Shown here one piece after another: positions 8,544 through 16,351 of a stretch of DNA of 64,000 nucleotides. The DNA lies in contig NZ_CP107546.1 of the NCBI RefSeq assembly GCF_025836995.1, positions 3,224,001 to 3,288,000 on the forward strand. Reading direction: 5' to 3'. A program made the translations under genes and the position numbers. The DNA is from Microbacterium sp. M28. GTDB taxonomy: Bacteria > Actinomycetota > Actinomycetes > Actinomycetales > Microbacteriaceae. The stretch's first letter is position 1. Each line of letters starts with the position of its first letter. The notes beneath the pieces were generated by a model. It did not search any database, was not told the DNA's origin, and saw nothing but the letters and a program-made list of their open reading frames with translations.

Positions 8544-9452
8544 ATGGCAGGGGATGACCTCCATCGAACAGCCGGGAACGGCTTCGCCGAGGCGTTGCGT
8601 GAAGCGATCCTCGCGCGCGGAGTGACACTCGCCTGGCTCAACAAGCGCCTGCGCGAGAACGGCAACCCGGTGTCGATGGCGACGTTGAGCTACTGGCGCT
8701 CAGGAGCCAGGCGCCCCGAGGGCGCGCAGTCGATGTCGGCGATCGACGACATCGAGCGCCTGCTGCGTCTGCAGAACGGTTCGCTGTCGAGCCTGATCGG
8801 CCCGACGCAGCGTGTCGGGCCGATCGGCACCCCCGCGTTCCCGCTGAACGAGCGCATCCTGGAGAACGCCGTCACCGAGGTGTTCGAAGCCCTCGGCACA
8901 CCGCAGTTCGACCTGTCCCGCGACGTCAGCACGCACGCGGTGACTCTCGTCGGCGCGGACGGCGACGTCATCTCCCGCACCACGAGAACGCTGATCCAGT
9001 CGATGTCGGGTCTGCTGACGCACGTGCCGTATGTCGACATGACACCGGGCGTGCGGACCCCGCCGCCGGTGTTCCGCGCTGTCGGCGGAGGTCGCATCGC
9101 GGCTCGGTACTCGCACCCTTCGGGCGAGGTGCACGGATTCTCCATGGAGCTGGATCAGCCGGTGGACAGTGCTCAGTACACGATGATCGAGTGGTCGTTC
9201 GAAGTTCCACCCGGGTATCCGTCGGTCCGGGAGACGGGCCACGGCGTGTCCCGTCAGGCCCGCGACCTGGTGCTGTGGACGCGCTTCCATCCGGATGCCC
9301 TGCCCGACTGGATCGAGGAGGTCGAGGAGACGCCGGACGGATCGACGACCACCCCGCTCACGATCTCGTCGGGCTCGAGCGTGCTGCAGATGCGCCGCCG
9401 GTTCGGGCCCGGGATGCTGCTGCTGCGCTGGGGGTACGGCGAACGCGAGTGA
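8544..9452 (+). CDS. helix-turn-helix regulator with uncharacterised C-terminal domain
   Basis: 302-aa soluble protein. Residues ~12-70 look like an XRE-type helix-turn-helix (ILARGVTLAWLNKRL... LSYWRSGARRPE), comparable to transcriptional regulators with a 'choose when to start' helix pair. The remaining ~230 residues form a mixed alpha/beta domain I do not recognise, containing RRRFGPGMLLLRWGYG at the end. ATG 8544 is preferred over GTG 8541 because GGGGAGG ends six bases before it. It is divergent from a membrane protein pair and has its own palindrome upstream, consistent with an autoregulated sensor protein of unknown ligand. Confidence 0.6.
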   Translation: MAGDDLHRTAGNGFAEALREAILARGVTLAWLNKRLRENGNPVSMATLSYWRSGARRPEGAQSMSAIDDIERLLRLQNGSLSSLIGPTQRVGPIGTPAFPLNERILENAVTEVFEALGTPQFDLSRDVSTHAVTLVGADGDVISRTTRTLIQSMSGLLTHVPYVDMTPGVRTPPPVFRAVGGGRIAARYSHPSGEVHGFSMELDQPVDSAQYTMIEWSFEVPPGYPSVRETGHGVSRQARDLVLWTRFHPDALPDWIEEVEETPDGSTTTPLTISSGSSVLQMRRRFGPGMLLLRWGYGERE

Positions 9453-9468
9453 GCGCCGGACGGCAAGG

Positions 9469-10305
9469 TCAGCCCGGCTGCGGCCCGGTCGCGACGGGAC
9501 GACCGGTGGTGTTCGACCACTGGCTCCACGAGCCGTGGAAGATCTTCGCGTCGACACCTGCCTCGGCGAGCATGAGGGCGGTGTGCGCGGCCGTGATACC
9601 GGAACCGCAGTAGGCGGCCACCGGGGTCACCTCGTCGACGCCGGACGCAGTCAGCGTGGCGCGGATCGCCTCGCCGTCCAGCGCCGTGCCGTCCGCTGCC
9701 AGGTGAGCCTTGGTCGGCAGGTTGATCGCACCGGGGATGTGGCCGGCCACCGGATCGTAGGGCTCCGTCTCGCCGCGGTATCGTTCGGGAGCCCGCACAT
9801 CGAGCAGGACTCCGGATGCCGGATACGCGGCGACCTCGTCGATCGTGAGGCTGTCACCCGTGATGTCGGTCAGCGTCACCGAGCCCGGGTGGGCCGTCAC
9901 CGCACCGGATTCCACTGGCGCACCCGAGGCGCGCCAGGCGGGCCAGCCGCCGTCCAGGACACGGACGTCGATGCTGCCGTGCCGGAGGATCCACCAGGCG
10001 CGCGCGGCCGCCAGACCGCCGTAGTCGTCGTACACGACGACCCGGTCGCCATCGTTCAGGCCCCACCGGCGCGCGGCATCCTGGACCGTCGCGGTGTCCG
10101 GGAGCGGATGCCGCCCTTCGTCCGGCCGCCCGTGACGCGACAGCTCGGTCTGGAGATCGACGTACACCGCCCCGGAAACATGACCCTCGAGATAGTCGGG
10201 GTATCCGTCGGGGCCGCCGAGCCGCCACCGCACGTCGAGGACCCGCACCGGCGTTCCGCTCGTGATCAGTTCGGACAGCTCGGCGGCGCTCACCAGATGG
10301 GACAT
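9469..10305 (-). CDS. thiosulfate/3-mercaptopyruvate sulfurtransferase
   Basis: 278-aa tandem rhodanese-domain protein. The N-terminal domain (~1-130) carries VYDDYGGLAAARAWW and the C-terminal domain (~145-270) carries the active-site loop AAYCGSGITAA with the persulfide-forming Cys. CGSGITA is closer to mercaptopyruvate sulfurtransferase (CGSGVTA) than to classical rhodanese (CRxGx[R/T]). It transfers sulfane sulfur to cyanide or thiol acceptors. Single-gene unit convergent with the regulator upstream (16-bp gap). Confidence 0.88.
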   Translation of the reverse strand: MSHLVSAAELSELITSGTPVRVLDVRWRLGGPDGYPDYLEGHVSGAVYVDLQTELSRHGRPDEGRHPLPDTATVQDAARRWGLNDGDRVVVYDDYGGLAAARAWWILRHGSIDVRVLDGGWPAWRASGAPVESGAVTAHPGSVTLTDITGDSLTIDEVAAYPASGVLLDVRAPERYRGETEPYDPVAGHIPGAINLPTKAHLAADGTALDGEAIRATLTASGVDEVTPVAAYCGSGITAAHTALMLAEAGVDAKIFHGSWSQWSNTTGRPVATGPQPG

Positions 10306-10328
10306 GCTCCCAGCGTAGGACGGCCTCG

Positions 10329-10405
10329 CCGCTCGTCGAGCGAGGTCGGCGAAGCCGACCGAGCCGAAACGGGTTCACGCACTCCGCTCGCTCAACGAAC
10401 GAGAG
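10329..10405. repeat. CTCGTYGAGCGAG intergenic palindromic repeat (family C, copy 1)
   Basis: Starts GCTCGTCGAGCGAGGTCGGC, continues with gaagccgac..gccgaaacgg, and closes with the inverted CTCGCTCAACGAACGAG. The same core occurs at 32904-32931 and 59106-59265. It fills the 111-bp gap between the sulfurtransferase start and the DivIVA-like gene's 3' end. Confidence 0.6.
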
Positions 10406-10416
10406 AGGCGACCGGC

Positions 10417-11742
10417 TCAGCGCGCGTCGGAGGCCTCGGACGGTTCGAACTCGTCCTCGGTGAACTCGTCCTCGGTGAACTCGTCCTCATCGGCATCATC
10501 CTCGTCGGCGTCATCCGTCGGGCCGGCGGTGAGCACGCCGTCGGGGCGGATGAGCTCTCGGACCTCGGCCATGAAGCTGTTCAGCTGCTGCTGCTGCCAG
10601 CGCAGCTGACGCGTGCGGTCCTCCGCGTCGCGCAGCACCTCGGTGGTGTGCCCGATCACGGTCTCCACGATCTTCTGGGCCTTGACCCGTGCACGGTCGA
10701 GCGTCTCACGTGCGCGCACCTGGGCATCCGACTCGATCGTCTGGGCCTGCGAGCGCATCAGACGCTCGTAGTCGTCGGCCTTCGCCGAGATGCGCTGTGC
10801 GTGCTCGAGCGAGGACTGCACCTGCTCGTTCGCGTCGCTCGTGATGCGCTCGGCGTGCGCGACGGCCTGATTGTGCAGCGTCAGGAACTCCTGCTGGGCG
10901 TCGTTCTGGCGGCGCGTCAGGCTCTCTTCGAATTCGAGCACGCGCGTGTTCATCTCGCGCACCTCTCGCTCGGCATCCGCGCGCTGCTGCTGCGTCTCGC
11001 GCGTGACCATCGAGCGCAGCGCGGCGGAGCCCTTCTCGGCCTCGGCGCGGACGGCGGCGGCCTCCTGCTCGGCCTGCGTCACCTTCTCGGCGGCGTGGGC
11101 GGCCTCGCGGGCGATGCGCGCCTCGTGCGCCGTGTACTCGGTGTCGATGCGCAGACGCACCTGGTCGGCCTCGTACTGGGCCTCGGCCGTGATGCGGGCG
11201 ACGTCCGCCGCGAGCTCGGCGCGCTTGGCCTCGGCCTCTTCGCGCGCGGCCTCGAGCAGGCGCTCGGCCTGCGTGGCGGCGTTCTGGATCAGGACGGTCG
11301 CCTGCTCCTCGGCGACGCGGAGCACGGCCTCGAACTGCAGGCGCGACCCCTCGTCATCGCCGTCCTTCTTCGGGGCGTCGACGAGCTCGCTGGTCAGCGT
11401 CGCGACCTGCTGCTCGAGTTCCGCGGCCTGTGCCTGGGCGGCAGCGGCCGCCGCCTCCAGTTCGGCGATCCGCTCCGCGGCCTCGGCCTGCGCGGCCTCC
11501 GCCTCGGCGCGGACCGCGTCGGCCTCGCCGCTCGCGCCGCTGCGCGCCAGCGAGACGTCGGTCTCGGCACGCTGCAGCTGGGCGCGAAGCGTTGCGATCG
11601 CGGCATCCACCTCGCCCTTGTCGTAGCCGCGGAACGCCTGAGTGAAGGTGGCCTGCTCCCGTGGAGCGCTCCCGCCGCCCTGAACGAGCTGGTCGAAGAA
11701 GTCGGGCTCGCGTTCGTCGCGGTTGTCGGCGTTTTCGCTCAT
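10417..11742 (-). CDS. DivIVA-domain coiled-coil protein
   Basis: 441-aa cytoplasmic protein. A DivIVA/Wag31-type N-terminal motif appears at residues ~30-45 (FTQAFRGYDKGEVDAAI), followed by ~330 residues of continuous Ala/Glu/Arg-rich coiled coil. The C-terminus is acidic, with an imperfect TEDEF repeat encoded by a 15-bp tandem DNA repeat (10447-10488). Such proteins mark poles or septa and organise growth in actinobacteria; this one is longer than Wag31 and probably a paralogue. ATG 11742 is selected as the only start adjoining the motif; the ribosome-binding site is weak. Divergent from the DMT transporter. Confidence 0.75.
   Translation of the reverse strand: MSENADNRDEREPDFFDQLVQGGGSAPREQATFTQAFRGYDKGEVDAAIATLRAQLQRAETDVSLARSGASGEADAVRAEAEAAQAEAAERIAELEAAAAAAQAQAAELEQQVATLTSELVDAPKKDGDDEGSRLQFEAVLRVAEEQATVLIQNAATQAERLLEAAREEAEAKRAELAADVARITAEAQYEADQVRLRIDTEYTAHEARIAREAAHAAEKVTQAEQEAAAVRAEAEKGSAALRSMVTRETQQQRADAEREVREMNTRVLEFEESLTRRQNDAQQEFLTLHNQAVAHAERITSDANEQVQSSLEHAQRISAKADDYERLMRSQAQTIESDAQVRARETLDRARVKAQKIVETVIGHTTEVLRDAEDRTRQLRWQQQQLNSFMAEVRELIRPDGVLTAGPTDDADEDDADEDEFTEDEFTEDEFEPSEASDAR
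10447..10488 (-). repeat. 15-bp tandem repeat encoding TEDEF in the DivIVA-like tail
   Basis: GAACTCGTCCTCGGT is present twice in full and once as 12 bases, back to back. It lies within the coding region and encodes an acidic EDEFT unit, so copy number can change in frame and vary tail length. Confidence 0.8.
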
Positions 11743-11917
11743 GAGGAGTCTTTCTGACGGTTCCGTCCCGGCGGCATGACCGATGCCACCGGAGCGAAGA
11801 GAAGGGGGAGGATGGCGCGAAGCTCGCGACACATCCTAATCCGTCACTATGTGCGGGTGCGCCGGGGAAATCGCGCAGCGGCGTAGACTCTGTGCGGCAC
11901 ATCGAGAAAGGCCTGCG

Positions 11918-12844
11918 ATGCCCTCTCGTCTGCGCTGGATGCGCCTTCGCCCCCAGGAGCTCGCGCTCATCGCGATCACCGCGGTCTGGGGCTGCACCTT
12001 CCTCGTCGTGCACTGGGCGATGGAGTACTCCGGCCCGTGGTTCTTCGTCGGGATCCGCTTCCTCGTCGCCGGTCTCATCAGCGCGGTGATCTTCCGGAAC
12101 GTGCTGCGCGGCATCCGCTGGTCCGACATCGGAGCCGGCGCAACGATCGGGCTGATGATCCACCTCGGGTACGGCCTGCAGACCGTCGGGCTGCAGACGA
12201 TCGACTCCTCGACGTCGGCGTTCATCACCGCGATGTACGTTCCGCTCGTCCCGCTTCTGCAGTGGGCTGTGTTCCGCAAGCGCCCGCACACCATGGCGTT
12301 CGTCGGCGCAGGGCTCGCGTTCGTCGGACTCCTTCTGATCGCCGGACCGGATGCTCTCACCCTCACGCTCGGCCAGGGGGAAGTGGCGACCCTGCTCAGC
12401 ACACTGCCCATCGCCGGCGAGATCATCCTCATCAGCGTCTTCGCCGGGAAGGTCGACCTGGGTCGCATCACGATCATCCAGCTGCTGGTCGCTGGTCTCC
12501 TGTCCCTGCTGACGATGCCCGTGGTCGGCGAGGGCGTTCCGGCGTTCTCCTGGGTGTGGGTCGTGGCCGCGATCGGGCTGGGAGCCGCCAGCTGCCTCAT
12601 CCAGCTCACGATGAACTGGGCGCAGAAGTCGGTGTCGCCGACACGCGCCACCGTGATCTACGCGGGCGAGCCGGTGTGGGCCGGTGTCGTCGGACGCATC
12701 GCCGGCGAGCGCCTGCCCGCGACGGCGCTCATCGGCGGAGCGCTCGTGGTGCTCGGCATCCTCGCGAGCGAACTGCGGATCGTGCGGAAGCGGGATGCCG
12801 CACGCACCGACCCGGATGCCGCGAACGCCGATCCGTCACAGTGA
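11918..12844 (+). CDS. DMT-family (EamA) transporter
   Basis: 308-aa inner-membrane protein with ten hydrophobic segments in two five-helix EamA repeats (IAITAVWGCTFLVVHWAM in the first, GLGAASCLIQLTMNWAQKSVSPTRATVI in the second). The family exports metabolites such as amino acids or purines; the substrate cannot be read from sequence. ATG 11918 follows GAGAAAGG. It ends 17 bp before the convergent GH51 gene. Confidence 0.85.
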   Translation: MPSRLRWMRLRPQELALIAITAVWGCTFLVVHWAMEYSGPWFFVGIRFLVAGLISAVIFRNVLRGIRWSDIGAGATIGLMIHLGYGLQTVGLQTIDSSTSAFITAMYVPLVPLLQWAVFRKRPHTMAFVGAGLAFVGLLLIAGPDALTLTLGQGEVATLLSTLPIAGEIILISVFAGKVDLGRITIIQLLVAGLLSLLTMPVVGEGVPAFSWVWVVAAIGLGAASCLIQLTMNWAQKSVSPTRATVIYAGEPVWAGVVGRIAGERLPATALIGGALVVLGILASELRIVRKRDAARTDPDAANADPSQ

Positions 12845-12861
12845 CGCCGGGCGCCGTCCTC

Positions 12862-14403
12862 TCACTCGATCGCCGCGAGCTCCGGCTCCAGCTGCAGTTC
12901 GATCGTCGCGAACGAGTGCGGCGGCAGGGTCACGGTCAGCACCCCGTCGCGCAACACCGCGTCGAGCTCGCGCGGGGCCACCCGGTCCGGCGCGCCGACA
13001 TCGTTGTGCGCCGACGCGTCATCGCCGGTGAGCACACGAGCCCGGGTGACCGTCGCGGCTCGCCCCCGCAGGTCGACGTCCACCGTGCAGTCGGCGTCGA
13101 GCGCGAGGTGACTCAGCGAGATCAGTGCGGTGTCCTCGCGCGTCGAGGCCGACATGGAGACCAGCGGAAGTTCGCCGCCGCGCACGCGGGCCGTCGGCAC
13201 GTCCCGCAGGTGCGTGTGCAGCTGCAGCGCATCCTGATGCCCCTTGTTCATCTCGAACACGTGATAGGTCGGCGTCAGCACCAGCTTGTCTCCGTCCGTG
13301 AGGATCATCGCCTGCAGCACGTTGACCGTCTGCGCGATGTTCGCCATCGAGATGCGTCGCGCGTAGCGGTGGAAGACATCGAAGTGGAGCCCCGCGACCA
13401 GAGCGTCCCGGACGGTGTTCTGCTGAAACAGGAAGCCGGGGTTCGTCCCCTCCTCGACGTTCCACCAGGTGCCCCATTCATCGCACACCAGCGACACGCG
13501 GTTGCCGGGATCGTACGAGTCCATCACGGCCACGTGACCGCGTACGACGCGCTCGATGTCGGCGGCGTAGGCCATCGTGGCGTAGTACTGCTCGTCGCTG
13601 AAGGGCGCGGCATCCTCCGAGTTGATCCCCGATCCGGAGTGCGTGTAGTAGTGGAACGAGATCGCCTGGTACGGCAGGTTCCCGTAGAGCGTGCAGCCGT
13701 GGCACTCCATGAGCGTCTTCATCAGCACACGAGTCCAGTCCAGGTCGTCCTCGTTCGCGCCGGCGGCGATGCGGGTGAGGCGGTTGTCGCCGTGGTTGTG
13801 CGCGAAAGTCGCGTAGCGCCGGGCCTCCTCGGCGTAGTGGGCTGCCGACATGTTCCCACCGCATCCCCACGCCTCGTTGCCGAGCCCCCAGAACGGCACC
13901 TTCCACGGCTCGTCCCGACCGTTCTCCCGCCGGAGCCGTGCCATCGGACTGTCGTCGCCGCGGGTGAGGTACTCCACCCATTCGGCCATCTCCTGCACGG
14001 TGCCGCTGCCGACGTTTCCGTTGACATAGGCGTCCGCGCCCAGCAGATCGCAGAGGTCCATGAACTCGTGCGTGCCGAAGTGGTTGTTCTCGACCACGTC
14101 GCCCCAGTTGGTGTTGGCGATCCGCGGCCGCAGCTCGCGCGGGCCGATGCCGTCGCGCCAGTGGTACGTGTCGGCGAAGCATCCGCCCGGCCAGCGCAGA
14201 TTCGGGATGTCGAGGGCCCTCAGCGCCTCGACGATGTCGAGACGGATCCCGCGCGCGTTCGGGATCTCGGAGTCCTCACCCACCCAGAATCCGTCATAGA
14301 TGCACCGGCCCAGATGCTCGGCGAAGTGCCCGTAGATGTGCCGGCTGATGCGATCGCCGGTCACGTCGAGATCGATGATCGCGCGGGCGGTTGTGGTGGT
14401 CAA
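12862..14403 (-). CDS. GH51 alpha-L-arabinofuranosidase
   Basis: 513-aa intracellular glycosidase (no signal peptide) releasing terminal alpha-L-arabinofuranose from arabino-oligosaccharides. The GH51 catalytic pair is visible: acid/base Glu at about 177 in GLGNEAWGCGG, nucleophile Glu at about 309 in LVCDEWGTWW; RWPGGCFADTYHWRDGIGP is the family N-terminal signature. Residues ~340-510 form the beta-sandwich. The start is TTG at 14403 with GGAG seven to ten bases upstream. It follows the ThuA-like gene by 18 bp and is probably in one operon with it; the whole group belongs to the arabinoside locus. Confidence 0.92.
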   Translation of the reverse strand: MTTTTARAIIDLDVTGDRISRHIYGHFAEHLGRCIYDGFWVGEDSEIPNARGIRLDIVEALRALDIPNLRWPGGCFADTYHWRDGIGPRELRPRIANTNWGDVVENNHFGTHEFMDLCDLLGADAYVNGNVGSGTVQEMAEWVEYLTRGDDSPMARLRRENGRDEPWKVPFWGLGNEAWGCGGNMSAAHYAEEARRYATFAHNHGDNRLTRIAAGANEDDLDWTRVLMKTLMECHGCTLYGNLPYQAISFHYYTHSGSGINSEDAAPFSDEQYYATMAYAADIERVVRGHVAVMDSYDPGNRVSLVCDEWGTWWNVEEGTNPGFLFQQNTVRDALVAGLHFDVFHRYARRISMANIAQTVNVLQAMILTDGDKLVLTPTYHVFEMNKGHQDALQLHTHLRDVPTARVRGGELPLVSMSASTREDTALISLSHLALDADCTVDVDLRGRAATVTRARVLTGDDASAHNDVGAPDRVAPRELDAVLRDGVLTVTLPPHSFATIELQLEPELAAIE

Positions 14404-14421
14404 CGTGTTCTCCAGAAGTGC

Positions 14422-15141
14422 TCAGGTGTGACGGGGATGCGATTCCGTGCGACTCGCCCACAGCATCCCCCTCTCGATGATCGTGCGGACGCTCGTATCG
14501 CGGAGGACGACCAGGCTGTGACCGGGTGTGGCCACGAAGACCCTGCCCTGACCCCACGCGCGCGTCCAGACGGCGGGCGAGGTGACCGGCCGATGCCACG
14601 GGTGGTACGGCTGCACGGGGTGGGTGGTGGTGGCGAGCACGTCGTTGAGGTCGTCCGCGAGCACCCAGTACTGCTCCGTGCGAAGGGTGAAGTCCTCGAG
14701 CCCTGCCGTGATCTCGTGCTCGCGGCCGAGGTCGCTGATGTCGACCGTGTAGCAGAGGAAGTTGTCGGCCTCGCCGCCATCGCGCTCGTCCGGGTGCTTG
14801 CCGGGGTGGGTCGCGAACTGACCGCCGACGAGCTGCAGGTAGTCGGAGCTGTTGCGATAGGAGTCGGCTATGCCGCCGTGCCATCCGGCCAGACCAGTCC
14901 CGCTCTCGACCGCTCCCAGCAAGCCCTTCAGCGCCTCGTCCGAGATGTCCGACATGGTGACGCTCTGCACGATGAGGTCTGTGCGATCCATCACCTCGCG
15001 ATCGGCGTAGATCTCATTGGAGTCCTCGACCCTCACGTCGAAGCCGTTGCCTGCGAGGAACGGGAGGAACATGTCGGTCGATTCGACCGGACGATGACCT
15101 TCCCAGCCCCCTCGGACCACGAGCGCTCTGCGCCTGCTCAC
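14422..15141 (-). CDS. ThuA-like (trehalose-utilisation) domain protein
   Basis: 239-aa cytosolic protein of the ThuA/glutamine-amidotransferase-like fold (VVRGGWEGHRPVES at the start, GLAGWHGGIADSY in the middle, HPWHRPVTSPAVW late). ThuA-like proteins accompany sugar-uptake loci and some act with keto-disaccharide metabolism; no reaction can be assigned here. The GTG at 15141 follows GGAAGGAA and begins at the conserved strand; an in-frame ORF continues upstream but would overlap the divergent promoter region. First gene of the ThuA-GH51 unit. Confidence 0.75.
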   Translation of the reverse strand: MSRRRALVVRGGWEGHRPVESTDMFLPFLAGNGFDVRVEDSNEIYADREVMDRTDLIVQSVTMSDISDEALKGLLGAVESGTGLAGWHGGIADSYRNSSDYLQLVGGQFATHPGKHPDERDGGEADNFLCYTVDISDLGREHEITAGLEDFTLRTEQYWVLADDLNDVLATTTHPVQPYHPWHRPVTSPAVWTRAWGQGRVFVATPGHSLVVLRDTSVRTIIERGMLWASRTESHPRHT

Positions 15142-15303
15142 GGCCGTTCCTTCCGCCGGGTGCCCGATCTCGGCGGGCGCACCTCGGATCCGCGCGCTCT
15201 CAGCGCTGTCGGCAGCGTCGTCTTCATCGACTCGTCCCTCCGCATCGACGGGCATGTGCAACGTCCGAAACCATGCCACCGACCGATGGCGTAGCGCACA
15301 GAA

Positions 15304-15313
15304 TTTGCGCAAA
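15304..15313. promoter_or_regulatory. TTTGCGCAAA palindrome, candidate LacI-family operator
   Basis: Perfect 10-bp palindrome with the central CG typical of LacI-family sites, 9 bp before the LacI start at 15323 and in the shared promoter region of ThuA-GH51. It would allow autoregulation and control of the operon. Confidence 0.5.
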
Positions 15314-15322
15314 AATGGTGAC

Positions 15323-16351
15323 ATGGCCACTGCGCGAATCACGCTCACCGATGTAGCCGCACGGGCAGGGGTCAGCGTTACCACGGCGTCGCGCGCTCTG
15401 CGCGCGAGAGGCGAGATGGCGGCGGACACGCGCTCGCGCGTGCTGCGCGCAGCGACGGAGCTCGGGTACTCGACGGCCGGTCAGAAGCGAGGACGTCCAC
15501 GACGCGGCACGTCGCTGATGTTCGACCTGGTGCTCGGGCACTTCCATGATCCGTACACCCAGGAGATCACGGCGGGCGCTCGCACCACCGCGTCCGAGCT
15601 CGGCTACGACCTGGTCCTGACGGCCGAACGGGAGGATCCGGCGGACGACTGGCCGGAACGCATCCGGTCCCGCGGCTCGGCGGGAGTCATCGTCGGCCTG
15701 ATCGTGCCGACCAGCACGCAGATCGCCGCCATGCGACGCGCGTCGATCCCCCTGGTGCTGATGGAACCGCCCTCGGAGGCGTCGAGCCCGCTGCCGAGCC
15801 TGCGGACGACCGACAGCGCGGGCGGCGCCGCCGCCGCCAGACACCTGGTCGATCGCGGCGCGCAGCGGTTCATCGTCATCGGCGGAGCACCGTCGTACCG
15901 TTACGGACGGGCGCGCGTGGACGGGTTCGTCCGCACGATCGACGAGATCGCGCCCGGCGCCCCCTGTGTGCGCACGAGCGCGGACTGGAGCGCCTGGGAT
16001 GCCCGCCGGGCGTGCACCCGCGCACTGGCCGAGCTGCCCGGAAGCGGACCGATCGGCGTGTTCGCCTGCTCCGACGAGATGGCGGCCGGCGCCTATCGTT
16101 CGATCGCCGACAGCGGCCGCAGCATCCCCCGTGACGTCCTGGTCGTGGGTTTCGACGACGTACGAGGCGCTCGGTGGCTGCATCCGTCGTTGACCACGGT
16201 CCGTCAGCCGATCCGCGAGATGGCCTCGGCAGCCGTGCGAATCCTTGCTCGGGCGACGAACGGCGACGAGGTCTCGACCGAGCCCATCGTCATGCCGACC
16301 GAGCTCGTCGAACGCGGCTCGACCCGCTCGCCGGTCAGCCGGCCGGCCTGA
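15323..16351 (+). CDS. LacI-family regulator of the arabinoside locus (1)
   Basis: 342-aa LacI/GalR repressor. Helix-turn-helix at residues 6-30 (LTDVAARAGVSVTTASRALRA), followed by a hinge and a periplasmic-binding-type sugar domain (~60-335) with VVGFDDVRGARWLHPSLTTV. ATG 15323 has the TTTGCGCAAA palindrome just upstream. Divergent from ThuA-GH51 and convergent with GH127, whose 3' end it overlaps by 17 bp. Ligand presumably an arabinoside; inference from context. Confidence 0.88.
   Translation: MATARITLTDVAARAGVSVTTASRALRARGEMAADTRSRVLRAATELGYSTAGQKRGRPRRGTSLMFDLVLGHFHDPYTQEITAGARTTASELGYDLVLTAEREDPADDWPERIRSRGSAGVIVGLIVPTSTQIAAMRRASIPLVLMEPPSEASSPLPSLRTTDSAGGAAAARHLVDRGAQRFIVIGGAPSYRYGRARVDGFVRTIDEIAPGAPCVRTSADWSAWDARRACTRALAELPGSGPIGVFACSDEMAAGAYRSIADSGRSIPRDVLVVGFDDVRGARWLHPSLTTVRQPIREMASAAVRILARATNGDEVSTEPIVMPTELVERGSTRSPVSRPA

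Noticed and set aside
12037..15294. 1085-codon open frame over GH51 and ThuA
   Set aside because: Antisense/alternate-frame shadow: low-complexity Arg/Val/Asp-rich translation with no recognisable domain, while the other strand encodes well-conserved enzymes.
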